NCBI RefSeq assembly: GCF_017875955.1
Contig: NZ_JAGINK010000001.1
Coordinates: forward strand, 5,610,501-5,674,500
Direction: 5' to 3'
Length of the DNA: 64,000 bases
Source of the DNA: Pseudomonas sp. BP8
Lineage (GTDB): Bacteria > Pseudomonadota > Gammaproteobacteria > Pseudomonadales > Pseudomonadaceae
Shown here: positions 42,310 to 50,588 of the stretch, piece after piece
How the letters are laid out: each line of letters opens with the position of its first letter
Numbering within the stretch: position 1 is the stretch's first letter
The notes under the pieces: generated by a model
Database searches by the model: none
Seen by the model: only the letters and a program-made list of their open reading frames with translations
What the model was told of the DNA's origin: nothing
Translations under genes and position numbers: made by a program

Positions 42310-44476
42310 GGGGCAGTCCTTTCGCCGGGGCCAATGGCGATTGTGGGTCGAGCAGGGAGGAGCGGATGAAGTGCAGGTAGCTCTGCGTGCGGCGCAGCAC
42401 CGAGGTGTCGAAGTGGCGCGCAAACGGCTCGTCGGTGGCCTGCACGCGGCTGATCGCGTGGTCAACCGCGACCAGCGCACGCTCGTGGTTGCTGGCGTTG
42501 GGCTGCAGGAACAACCGCGCCAGCGCCCGGCCCATCACGCGGATCGCCTGGCGCCAGGGCTGCGACTCGGCGTAGGCCGGGTGCACTGGGGCGCGGGCCT
42601 GTTCCTTGCGCAGTTCGATGATGGCGTGGCCAACTTCGAGCACGACGAACATCCAGCGCATCAGTTCGCTCTGCACCTGCGGCTTGCCGGCCGCCAGGCC
42701 ATAGGCCTGGTGCAGCAGGTCGCGGGTACGGCTTTCGAAGGCCGAGCCGAGCCCGCGCAGGCGCCCACCGATGGCGAACAGCACCTGCTCGCGCAAGTCG
42801 CGCTGCAGTCGGCTCCACAGCCAGCGGCTGTTCGGCGGCAGGATGATCGCCCCGGCCGCAGCGCAGACCAGCATGCCGATGACCATGCCGATGTAGTCGT
42901 TGATGAAGGTGTAGGGGTTGTACACAGTGAGGTTGTTCGGCACCGAGCCGATCGCGAAAAACACCAGCAGGCCAACGCCATACCCCGCGTAGGCCGGACG
43001 CGAAGAGAGGAACGCGCCGAGCACGAACACCGGCGCCAGAACCATGCACAGCAGCGCGAAGCCGTCGATCCAGGGGAACACGAAAAACGTCTCGAAGAAG
43101 CCGATGAAGGCGCCGATCAAGGTCCCGCAGGCCATCTGGAACGCCATGCGCTTGGGGTTCGGCGACGCCGCCGAAAGGCCAGCGGTGACCGTGGCGATCA
43201 GGGTCATCATTGCGCCGCTGGGCCAGTCAGTGAGCAGCCAGTAGCTGCCAAGCAAGAGCAGCACCGCCGAGGCCCGCACACCGGCGGCCAACGACACCAG
43301 CCAGCTGGTCTGTGACACATAGGGCTCGTCCCACTGCTCGCGCTGGTGCTTGTGCGCCGCCAGCGAAGCATGGGTTTCGGCGTAGCTGAACATCTCGTCG
43401 ATGAAGCGGTAGAGCAGTTCGAAGGCCGTATGGAAATCGAGCAAGTCGCTGTCGCTGGGGCCGGTTTCGAGGTACTCGGCACGCAACGTGCGCACCTGCG
43501 CCTGCAAGCCGTCCTTGTAGGCGCCCAGCTCGAGCGTCAGGCGCAGCGCATCAGCGTCGGTCAGGGCTCGTCCGACATAGGGCTCAAGCAGTGCGGCGAG
43601 GGTCTTGAGACCCGGTTCGATGGCGCCGACAATCTGCAGCGGGCCCCGCGCGCGCAAGCGTTCGAGCAGGCGATGCAGGGCATTGAAGCGGGTGGTGATC
43701 GCCATGAATTCGCTGTTCATACGCACCAGGCGGCCACTGCGCCGGCGCATGTGCGGGTCTTCGAAGGCGGTGACATTGCGCAAGCTTTCCAGGCCGACCG
43801 CTTCGGCGATGAAGCGCACGTTGCTGGTTTCGAAGCGATCACGCTGGCTGTCGCCGCGCAGCGCCTCGACCACCACACCGGCGAACACTCCGAAGCGTTG
43901 GTAGAGCGCGTTGCGCATGGCGGCACTGGCCGACTGCGGCAGGATCGCGGCGCTGACCATGGTCGACACGAGGATGCCGAGGGAAATCTCCAGCACCCGC
44001 CACACCGCCGCCATGAACGCCTGATCGGGGTGCTCCAGCACCGGCAGGCCGATCATCGCCGCGGTGTAACCGGCCAGCACGAAGCCGTAGGCGCGAAACG
44101 TCCGGTAGCGCATGGCACCGGCCGAGCACAGCCCTACCCACAGCGCCAGGCTGGGCAGGAACAGCTCGCTGTTTTGCGGAAACAAGGCAATCAGCGCGAC
44201 CATCATCGCCGAGCCGGCCAAGGTGCCAAGGACCCGGTAGAAGCTCTTGGCGAAGACATGACCACTCTGCGGCTGCATGACGATGAACACGGTGATCATC
44301 GCCGTGCGCGGCTGCGGCAGCTCCAGGCGCATGGCCAGCCAGAGGGTGATGAACGCGGCGACCAGGACCTTGAAGATGTACACCCAGGTCACCCCGTCGG
44401 TGCGCGCCCAGGCAAAGAAGCCGCGCCGCCATTCCAGGCTGTGCAGCCAGCGCAACGTCAGGCTCGAAGTGCTCAT
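42299..44476 (-). CDS. FUSC/AaeB-family aromatic acid exporter
   Basis: 725-residue inner-membrane protein with the duplicated FUSC architecture. Five or six N-terminal membrane segments (about 25-185, including the motif PRTAMITVFIVMQPQSGHVFAKSF) are followed by a cytoplasmic domain (about 190-365), a second membrane block (about 385-540, with GAMMTLIATVTAGLSAASPNPKRMAFQM) and a second cytoplasmic domain. With DUF1656 and the AaeA-like adaptor it forms an aromatic carboxylic acid efflux pump; the cognate outer-membrane lipoprotein is encoded just upstream with a 4-bp overlap. Confidence 0.93.
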   Translation of the reverse strand: MSTSSLTLRWLHSLEWRRGFFAWARTDGVTWVYIFKVLVAAFITLWLAMRLELPQPRTAMITVFIVMQPQSGHVFAKSFYRVLGTLAGSAMMVALIALFPQNSELFLPSLALWVGLCSAGAMRYRTFRAYGFVLAGYTAAMIGLPVLEHPDQAFMAAVWRVLEISLGILVSTMVSAAILPQSASAAMRNALYQRFGVFAGVVVEALRGDSQRDRFETSNVRFIAEAVGLESLRNVTAFEDPHMRRRSGRLVRMNSEFMAITTRFNALHRLLERLRARGPLQIVGAIEPGLKTLAALLEPYVGRALTDADALRLTLELGAYKDGLQAQVRTLRAEYLETGPSDSDLLDFHTAFELLYRFIDEMFSYAETHASLAAHKHQREQWDEPYVSQTSWLVSLAAGVRASAVLLLLGSYWLLTDWPSGAMMTLIATVTAGLSAASPNPKRMAFQMACGTLIGAFIGFFETFFVFPWIDGFALLCMVLAPVFVLGAFLSSRPAYAGYGVGLLVFFAIGSVPNNLTVYNPYTFINDYIGMVIGMLVCAAAGAIILPPNSRWLWSRLQRDLREQVLFAIGGRLRGLGSAFESRTRDLLHQAYGLAAGKPQVQSELMRWMFVVLEVGHAIIELRKEQARAPVHPAYAESQPWRQAIRVMGRALARLFLQPNASNHERALVAVDHAISRVQATDEPFARHFDTSVLRRTQSYLHFIRSSLLDPQSPLAPAKGLPHAP

Positions 44477-45999
44477 CGGGTAACGTCCGGCTGATCGAAC
44501 ACGGCCAGGGTTGCCGGTGTTTTCGGCGCGGCCTGGCGTTGTTCGGCAGGGCTGTCGTTACCGGCCGCCAGGCCGCCCCCCAGCGCGGTGACGAGCTCAG
44601 CATGGGCGGTCAGGCGAGCGGCCTGGACCTGCTGCTGGCGCTGCTGCTGGCGGAACAGCAAGGTCTGCGCATTGAGTACATTGAGGTAGTCGGTCAGGCC
44701 ACGCTGGAAAGCGATCAGGGCAATGTCGTAGGTTTTTTGCGCGGCGGCCACCGACTCGGCAGCAAAATGCGCCTGCTCGTTCATCGACTCACGGCGGATC
44801 AACTGATCGGAGATGTTTTTCAGCGCACCGATCACGGTCTGGTTGTAGCGCGCCACGGCCACGTCATAGCCCGCCGAAGCCACGCCCAGCTGCGCGCGCA
44901 GGCGCCCGCCGTCGAAGATGGGCAGGCTGATGGCCGGGCCAACGTTGTAGTTGAACTTGCGCCCGGTGATGAATTCCAGCGCACCGCCGCCAGTGGCCAT
45001 GAAGCCCAGGCCGCCGACCAGGTCGACGTTGGGGAAAAAACCGGCATGGGCGACGTCGATGCCACGCGCCTGGGCCGCGACTTGCCAGCGGCTGGCAACC
45101 ACGTCGGGGCGCTGGCCTACCAGCTCGGCGGGCAGCGCTGAAGGCAGCTTGAGCGGCGCAGCGAGGGTCAGGCTCGGGCGCTGGATCTGCGCGCCCTCAC
45201 CCGGGCCTTTGCCTGCCAGCGCGGCCAATTGATTGCGCGCCAGGGCGATTTCTTCAGTGAGTGCGTCCAGTTGGCGATGGGTCTCGGGCAGCGGTGCTTC
45301 GGCCTGGCTGACCTCGAAATGCGTACCGATACCGCCGTCCAGGCGACGCTTGGCCAGGGCGAGAATCTGCTCTTGCTGGGCGAGTTCGGCGCTGACGATG
45401 TCGTGCTGGGCAAAGTGCAGAGCCAGCTGGATGTAGACCTTGACCAGGTTGTTTTCCAGCTCGAGCTGGGCTTGGCGCGCTTCGGCCGCGCTCATGTGAG
45501 CAAGGTCGAGCGCCTGTTCGCTGGCATTGCGCTCACGGCCCCACAGGTCGAGGGCGTAGCTCAAGCCGAGCGCGGCATTGTTGTCCCAGGTGTTGCTACC
45601 GGACAGCGCGCCAGGGCCGTAGAACTGATCCTCCGGCCAGTTGTGCCGCTTGAGCGAGGCCTGGCCATTGGCCTGGAGCTGTTCGGCCGACTCGATGACA
45701 CCGGCCATGGCCTTGGCTTCACGCACTCGCGCTGCGGCCATGGCCAGGCTCGGGCTGCCGGCCAGGGCCAGGGCGACCCAGCGGTCGAGCTGGGCGTCGC
45801 CATAACCCTGCCACCACTGCTGGTCGGGCCAATGGGCGTCGCTGGCGGCCTCGCGGATCGCTTGGTCGGTGGTCAGGGTATTGGCGGGCAGCGTCTTGCT
45901 TTGCGGGGCGATGCCCCAGGTTCCGATACAGCCTGCCAGGGACAGGCTAAGGGCACAGGCACTGAGCGCGTTCAGCGCTCTGATGATGCGACGCGGCAC
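44473..45999 (-). CDS. Outer-membrane efflux lipoprotein of the AaeXAB-like pump
   Basis: 508-residue OprM/NodT-family outer-membrane factor with a lipoprotein signal (ALNALSACALSLSLAGC). Typical blocks are WWQGYGDAQLDRWVALAL, YALDLWGRERNASEQAL, AELVGQRPDVVASRWQVAAQARGIDVA and ISLPIFDGGRLRAQLG. GTG 45999 places the basic start MPRRIIR directly before the signal; TTG 46041 is a longer alternative. It is the first gene of the operon and is divergent from a LysR regulator. E. coli aae has no dedicated outer-membrane gene, so this operon is self-contained. Confidence 0.92.
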   Translation of the reverse strand: MPRRIIRALNALSACALSLSLAGCIGTWGIAPQSKTLPANTLTTDQAIREAASDAHWPDQQWWQGYGDAQLDRWVALALAGSPSLAMAAARVREAKAMAGVIESAEQLQANGQASLKRHNWPEDQFYGPGALSGSNTWDNNAALGLSYALDLWGRERNASEQALDLAHMSAAEARQAQLELENNLVKVYIQLALHFAQHDIVSAELAQQEQILALAKRRLDGGIGTHFEVSQAEAPLPETHRQLDALTEEIALARNQLAALAGKGPGEGAQIQRPSLTLAAPLKLPSALPAELVGQRPDVVASRWQVAAQARGIDVAHAGFFPNVDLVGGLGFMATGGGALEFITGRKFNYNVGPAISLPIFDGGRLRAQLGVASAGYDVAVARYNQTVIGALKNISDQLIRRESMNEQAHFAAESVAAAQKTYDIALIAFQRGLTDYLNVLNAQTLLFRQQQRQQQVQAARLTAHAELVTALGGGLAAGNDSPAEQRQAAPKTPATLAVFDQPDVTR

Positions 46000-46181
46000 A
46001 GCTGCGATTTCCCGAGGAAAGAGGTGGATGAGGCCGGGCAATTCTAGGGGGCCGCCGCACTGGCGATAAGCGCATATTCCTGCGAATCTTTGTTACCAAA
46101 ACAGCGATAATCCGGCTTTGGTCGAAGCAACAAAACCGTAACTTCATGTCACAATTTCGGCCTCTATCACGAGAGTGACCC

Positions 46182-47129
46182 ATGGACACCCTGCAAAACA
46201 TGCGTGCTTTCAGTTGCGTCGCCCAGCTTGGCAGCTTCACCGCCGCCGCTGCGCAGCTGGATACCACCACCGCCAACGTGTCGCGGGCGGTCTCCAACCT
46301 GGAAGCCCATCTGCAAACGCGCTTGCTCAACCGCACCACCCGGCGCATCGCCCTGACCGAAGCGGGCAAGCGTTACCTGATGCGCTGCGAGCAGATCCTG
46401 ACCTATGTCGAGGAAGCCGAAGCCGAAGCCAGCGATGCCCACGCGCGGCCTGCCGGGCAACTGAAGGTGCATTCGATGACCGGCGTCGGCCAGCATTTTG
46501 TGGTAGACGCGATTGCTCGCTACCGTGAGTCGCACCCGGACGTGACCTTCGACCTGACCATGGCCAACCGCGTGCCGGACCTGCTCGACGAGGGCTACGA
46601 CGTGTCGATCGTGCTCGCCAGTGAGCTGCCCGACTCCGGTTTCGTCTCGCAGCGCTTGGGCATCACCTACAGCATCGTCTGCGCCTCGCCGGAATATGTC
46701 GCCAAGCATGGCATCGCGCAAAAGCCGAGCGACCTGCTCAAGCACGCTTGCCTGCGCATGGTCAGCCCGGTGATTCCGTTGGAGAAGTGGCTGTTTGACG
46801 GGCCCGAGGGCCAGGAGCTGGTCAACATCACCAGCTCGCCGTTCCAGGTCAATTCGGCCGACGCGATGAAAACGGCAATTCGCAGTGGCATGGGCGTGGG
46901 CGTGTTGCCGATCTATTCGGCGATCGATGGCCTGCGCGATGGCAGCATCGTCAGGGTCATGCCCGACTACCGCCTGCAGGAGCTCAACCTGTATGCGATC
47001 TACCCGTCGCGACAGTACCTGGATGCCAAGATCAAGACGTGGGTCGAATACTTGCGCAACTCGTTGCCGGAGATTCTGGCGGCGCATGAGGCAGACCTGA
47101 AAACCCACGAGTTGCTGATCAGCAACTGA
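46182..47129 (+). CDS. LysR-family regulator divergent from the AaeXAB-like operon
   Basis: 315-residue LysR protein. The N-terminal helix-turn-helix is about 5-64 (AFSCVAQLGSFTAAAAQLDTTTANVSRAVSNLE), and the effector domain contains the LysR/CrgA-group pattern LDEGYDVSIVLASELPDSGFVSQRLG. Its divergent placement from the aromatic-acid efflux operon, across a 182-bp gap, mirrors aaeR-aaeXAB of E. coli and implies control by aromatic carboxylates. Confidence 0.92.
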   Translation: MDTLQNMRAFSCVAQLGSFTAAAAQLDTTTANVSRAVSNLEAHLQTRLLNRTTRRIALTEAGKRYLMRCEQILTYVEEAEAEASDAHARPAGQLKVHSMTGVGQHFVVDAIARYRESHPDVTFDLTMANRVPDLLDEGYDVSIVLASELPDSGFVSQRLGITYSIVCASPEYVAKHGIAQKPSDLLKHACLRMVSPVIPLEKWLFDGPEGQELVNITSSPFQVNSADAMKTAIRSGMGVGVLPIYSAIDGLRDGSIVRVMPDYRLQELNLYAIYPSRQYLDAKIKTWVEYLRNSLPEILAAHEADLKTHELLISN

Positions 47130-47199
47130 AAAAGCTGCTGCATTGGGGCGGGGGACAATGGTAGGTTGCTATCCATTGATCCCGCGCCAGCCAGGATTG

Positions 47200-47283
47200 G
47201 GAGGGCTTCGCCCTCCATCGCGACACAAGGCCGCTCCCACAGGGATTGCATTCAACCCTGCAACTGCGGGCTTGTCCGCTCCT
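47200..47283. repeat. Single class 2 REP with a decayed partner
   Basis: GGAGGGCTTCGCCCTCC hairpin (47200-47216) is joined to a class 2 REP (ACACAAGGCCGCTCCCACAG, to 47243). The expected inverted partner is replaced by a degraded class 1-like segment (CTGCGGGCTTGTCCGCTCCT) near 47264-47282. Confidence 0.75.
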
Positions 47284-47322
47284 GGCGTTGGCATACATGC
47301 CTAGCCTTGCAGAGAGTTGCCG

Positions 47323-48297
47323 ATGAAAAAGACCGTCCTGGCCTTCAGCCGCATCACCCCGGCCATGGCCGAGCGCCTGCAGCACGACTTCAACGTGATC
47401 GTCCCGTCGCCCAAGCAGGGCGATATCGCCGCCCAGTTCAACGAGGCCTTGCCTGAGGCCCACGGCCTGATCGGCGCGGGGCGCAAGCTCGGCCGGGCGC
47501 AGCTTGAAGGCGCGGCCAAGCTGGAAGTGGTGTCGAGCGTTTCGGTTGGCTACGACAACTATGACGTCGACTATTTCAACGAGCGCGGCATCGCCCTGAC
47601 CAACACCCCCGACGTGCTCACCGAAAGCACCGCCGACCTTGGCTTCTCGTTGATCATGGGCTGCGCCCGGCGCACCGCCGAGCTGGACGCCTGGACCAAG
47701 GCCGGCCAGTGGCAGGCCAGCGTCGGCCCTGACCGCTTCGGCAGTGACGTACACGGCAAGACCCTGGGCATCGTCGGCCTGGGCAATATCGGCGCGGCCG
47801 TGGCCCGGCGTGGTCGCTTCGGTTTCAACATGTCGATCGTGTATGCCGGCAACAGCCGCAAGCAGGCCCTCGAGCAGGAGCTCGGCGCCCAGTACCGCAG
47901 CCTGGAGCAACTGTTGGCCGAGTCGGACTTCGTTTGCCTGGTGGTGCCGTTGTCCGATGCCACGCGCAAGCTGATCGGTGCCCGTGAGCTGAAACTGATG
48001 AAGCCGAGTGCCTACCTGATCAACATTGCCCGCGGGCCGGTGGTGGATGAGGCGGCGCTGATCGAGGCGCTGCAGGCCGGCACCATTCGTGGGGCCGGGC
48101 TGGACGTGTACGAGAAGGAACCGCTGGCGGAGTCACCGCTGTTCACCCTGCCCAATGCCCTGACCCTGCCCCATATCGGCTCGGCCACTGCCGAGACCCG
48201 TGAGGCCATGGCCAACCGCGCGATGGACAACCTGCGTGCGGCGCTATTGGGTGAACGACCGCAAGACCTGGTCAATCCGCAGGTGTGGAAGCACTGA
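47323..48297 (+). CDS. ghrB: 2-ketoaldonate / glyoxylate-hydroxypyruvate reductase (GhrB type)
   Basis: 324-residue cytoplasmic D-2-hydroxyacid dehydrogenase. It has VSVGYDNYDVDYFNERGI, the nucleotide-binding GIVGLGNIGAAVARR and the catalytic triad Arg (NIARGPVVDE), Glu (in the DVYEKEP region) and His (LPHIGSAT). The match in order and spacing to E. coli GhrB, including SVGPDRFGSDVHGKTLGIVG, is close. It reduces glyoxylate, hydroxypyruvate or 2-ketogluconate with NADPH. ATG 47323 is backed by AGAGAG at 47311-47316. Confidence 0.9.
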   Translation: MKKTVLAFSRITPAMAERLQHDFNVIVPSPKQGDIAAQFNEALPEAHGLIGAGRKLGRAQLEGAAKLEVVSSVSVGYDNYDVDYFNERGIALTNTPDVLTESTADLGFSLIMGCARRTAELDAWTKAGQWQASVGPDRFGSDVHGKTLGIVGLGNIGAAVARRGRFGFNMSIVYAGNSRKQALEQELGAQYRSLEQLLAESDFVCLVVPLSDATRKLIGARELKLMKPSAYLINIARGPVVDEAALIEALQAGTIRGAGLDVYEKEPLAESPLFTLPNALTLPHIGSATAETREAMANRAMDNLRAALLGERPQDLVNPQVWKH

Positions 48298-48314
48298 TCG
48301 GTCGTTGTTAACGG

Positions 48315-48434
48315 CGGGCCGCTTTGCGGCCCATCGCGACGCAAGGCCGCTCCCACACAAACCGCGACAGTCTCTGGCTATACGCGGTCTCTGTGGGAGC
48401 GGCCTTGTGTCGCGATGGGCTGCGCAGCAGCCCC
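48315..48434. repeat. REP pair (class 2) between ghrB and the DMT exporter
   Basis: Inverted class 2 REPs are capped outward by hairpin modules GGGCCGCTTTGCGGCCC and GGGCTGCGCAGCAGCCC, placed between two convergent stop codons. Confidence 0.9.
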
Positions 48435-48490
48435 GGCATTCTTAAGTGAACAGCATCGGAGCGGCGGTGCCGCGATCCGACTTGCGTTGG

Positions 48491-49393
48491 CTATCTCACT
48501 ACAACTGCCCCAACCACCCTGCTCACCTTCGGTTTGCGAAACACCAGTACATTGCCGGCCATCACCGCCACCAATCCGGCCAGCGCCGGAGCGGTCCATT
48601 GGTACCCTTCGGCAAACGCCGACACGTTCAGCGCCACCAGCGGGAACAGCACGGTGCAATACGCCGCACGCTGCGGCCCCATGCGCCCGACCAAGGTCAG
48701 GTAGGCAGTAAAGCCGATCACCGACCCCGGAATCACCAGGTACAACAACGAGCCGAGGTAACGGCTATTCCATTCCATGGCGAACGGAATGCCGCTGACC
48801 AGGCAATACACCGAGAGCATCGCCGCGCCATAGACCATGCCCCAGGCATTGGTCGTCATCGGCTTGAGTCCGGCTTTCTGCTGCATGCTCGACAGCATGT
48901 TGCCGGCCGAGAAACACAGCGTACCGAGCAGCGCCAGGCCCAGCCCATACAGGGTTTCACGGCTGGTGGCATGGCCGGCAAACTCCGGCGAGAACAGCAA
49001 GCCCAACCCCAATAACCCCAGCGCGCCGCCGGCCAGCACGTTGCTGGCGACCCGCTGGCCGAAGAAAATCCGCGCATTGAGCGCATTCCACAGCGTCGCG
49101 GTCGAGAACACCACGGCGATCAGGCCGCTGGCGATCCACTGGCTGGCAGTCAGGAAACACATGAAGTTGACGCAGAACAGGCACAGGCCCTGGGCCAGGC
49201 AGATCAGGTGACCGCGCCGGTCCATCGGTTGCAGGCGCCGGCTGAGCAGAAGAATGGCGAACAGGATCAACCCGGCCAGGGCGAACCGGTAGACGATCGA
49301 GACCGGGATGGCGACCACGCCCAATTGCAGCTTCAGGGCGATCCAGGTGGTGCCCCAGATGAGCACGGTGAGCAGGTAAAGTGACAGGTTCAT
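48491..49393 (-). CDS. DMT-superfamily exporter (EamA family)
   Basis: 300-residue inner-membrane protein with ten hydrophobic segments arranged as two EamA repeats. The start LYLLTVLIWGTTWIALKLQLG carries the family signature W-G-x-x-W. It probably exports amino acids or other small metabolites; the substrate is unknown. It is divergent from an AraC-family regulator (start codons 137 bp apart), which is a common regulator-exporter arrangement. Confidence 0.91.
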   Translation of the reverse strand: MNLSLYLLTVLIWGTTWIALKLQLGVVAIPVSIVYRFALAGLILFAILLLSRRLQPMDRRGHLICLAQGLCLFCVNFMCFLTASQWIASGLIAVVFSTATLWNALNARIFFGQRVASNVLAGGALGLLGLGLLFSPEFAGHATSRETLYGLGLALLGTLCFSAGNMLSSMQQKAGLKPMTTNAWGMVYGAAMLSVYCLVSGIPFAMEWNSRYLGSLLYLVIPGSVIGFTAYLTLVGRMGPQRAAYCTVLFPLVALNVSAFAEGYQWTAPALAGLVAVMAGNVLVFRKPKVSRVVGAVVVR

Positions 49394-49530
49394 GGCTGGA
49401 GTCTCTGAAGGCTTGGGGCCAGTGTCGAGCCTTCAACGTTCGCCAGGCTTGCACAAACTTGCGCTTTTCCGTCAGCAACGGCTGCCAAGCCCACGCCGGC
49501 GCAGTAGGATGGCCTCCAGAGGAATCGTCC

Positions 49531-50406
49531 ATGCCGCCACTCAGCCAGTTGCAAGTCTTCAATGCCATGCATGCCTCGCCCCACGCCCGCCTGGAACACT
49601 GCGCGCAGTTGGGCGACGGCCTGGCTGCGGCGTTGTGGAGCAACCGTGACGACGCTCGCGACTACCAGGCGCCCAGCCATCACACGTTGTCGTGCTATAT
49701 CGCCGACGGTACCGGCACCTTCCGCCGCCAGCGCCCGTCAGACAAGGGCGCGCCCGACAAACTGTGCATCATGCCGGCCGGCCACGAGTCGAACTGGGTG
49801 GTCAATGGCCCGATCCGCCTGGCTCACCTGTACATCGGCGAAGAGCAGTTCGCCCTTGGCTGCATTCGCCTGCTCGACCGTGAACCGCGCGAGATGCAGC
49901 TGCACGAGGCGACGTTTCTCGACGACCCACAACAGGCCCAGCGCTTCCGGCAACTGATCGGCCTGGCCTGGGACGAGCCCGGCGAGCGCTTGCTGGCTAG
50001 CAGCCTGGCGCATGACATCGTCGACCATGCCGTGCTCTGCCAGGCTGGCCAGCGCCAGGGCTTGCGTCTCAAAGGTGGCCTGGCGCCGAGCCTGCGCCGG
50101 CAACTGGTCGACTACATCGAAGCGCATCTCGACCAGCCGATTACCCTTGGCCAGCTGGCGTTGCGCTGCAACCTGTCCGAATACCACTTCGCGCGGATGT
50201 TCCGCACCAGCTTCGGCCTGCCGCCGCACCAATTCGTGCTGGCCCGGCGTCTGCAACGGGCTTGTCAGTTGTTGCGCCTGGGCGACCTGCCCCTGGTGCA
50301 GATCGCCCTGCTCTGCGGGTTTGCCAGCGCCAGCCATTTCAGTAATCGGTTTCGCCAGGCACTGGGGGCGACGCCTGGGGAGTACCGGGCGGCTTTTGCT
50401 CACTAA
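49531..50406 (+). CDS. AraC-family transcriptional regulator
   Basis: 291-residue regulator with an N-terminal sensing domain and a C-terminal double helix-turn-helix (about 190-290: QLVDYIEAHLDQPITLGQLALRCNLSEYHFARMFRTSFG, and the second helix pair with GFASASHFSNRFRQALGATPGEYR). ATG 49531 follows AGAGGA; an upstream in-frame stretch would overlap the divergent exporter start. Its position suggests control of the DMT exporter gene. Confidence 0.92.
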   Translation: MPPLSQLQVFNAMHASPHARLEHCAQLGDGLAAALWSNRDDARDYQAPSHHTLSCYIADGTGTFRRQRPSDKGAPDKLCIMPAGHESNWVVNGPIRLAHLYIGEEQFALGCIRLLDREPREMQLHEATFLDDPQQAQRFRQLIGLAWDEPGERLLASSLAHDIVDHAVLCQAGQRQGLRLKGGLAPSLRRQLVDYIEAHLDQPITLGQLALRCNLSEYHFARMFRTSFGLPPHQFVLARRLQRACQLLRLGDLPLVQIALLCGFASASHFSNRFRQALGATPGEYRAAFAH

Positions 50407-50432
50407 GCTTTTATAAAATGCCACTATCGCCG

Positions 50433-50537
50433 GGGGCTGCTGCGCAGCCCTTTCGCGACACAAGGCCGCTCCCACAGGGACCGCGCGAGCTTCTGTGGGA
50501 GCGGCCTTGTGTCGCGAAAGGGCCGCAAAGCGGCCCC
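50433..50537. repeat. REP pair (class 2) between araC and the siderophore receptor
   Basis: Inverted class 2 REPs with hairpin caps GGGCTGCTGCGCAGCCC (50434-50450) and GGGCCGCAAAGCGGCCC (about 50520-50536) separate two convergent 3' ends. Confidence 0.92.
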
Positions 50538-50588
50538 AGCAATCTCAAGCCTTGAACACCTTCAAACCACTCAACCAACCCCGTTCAT

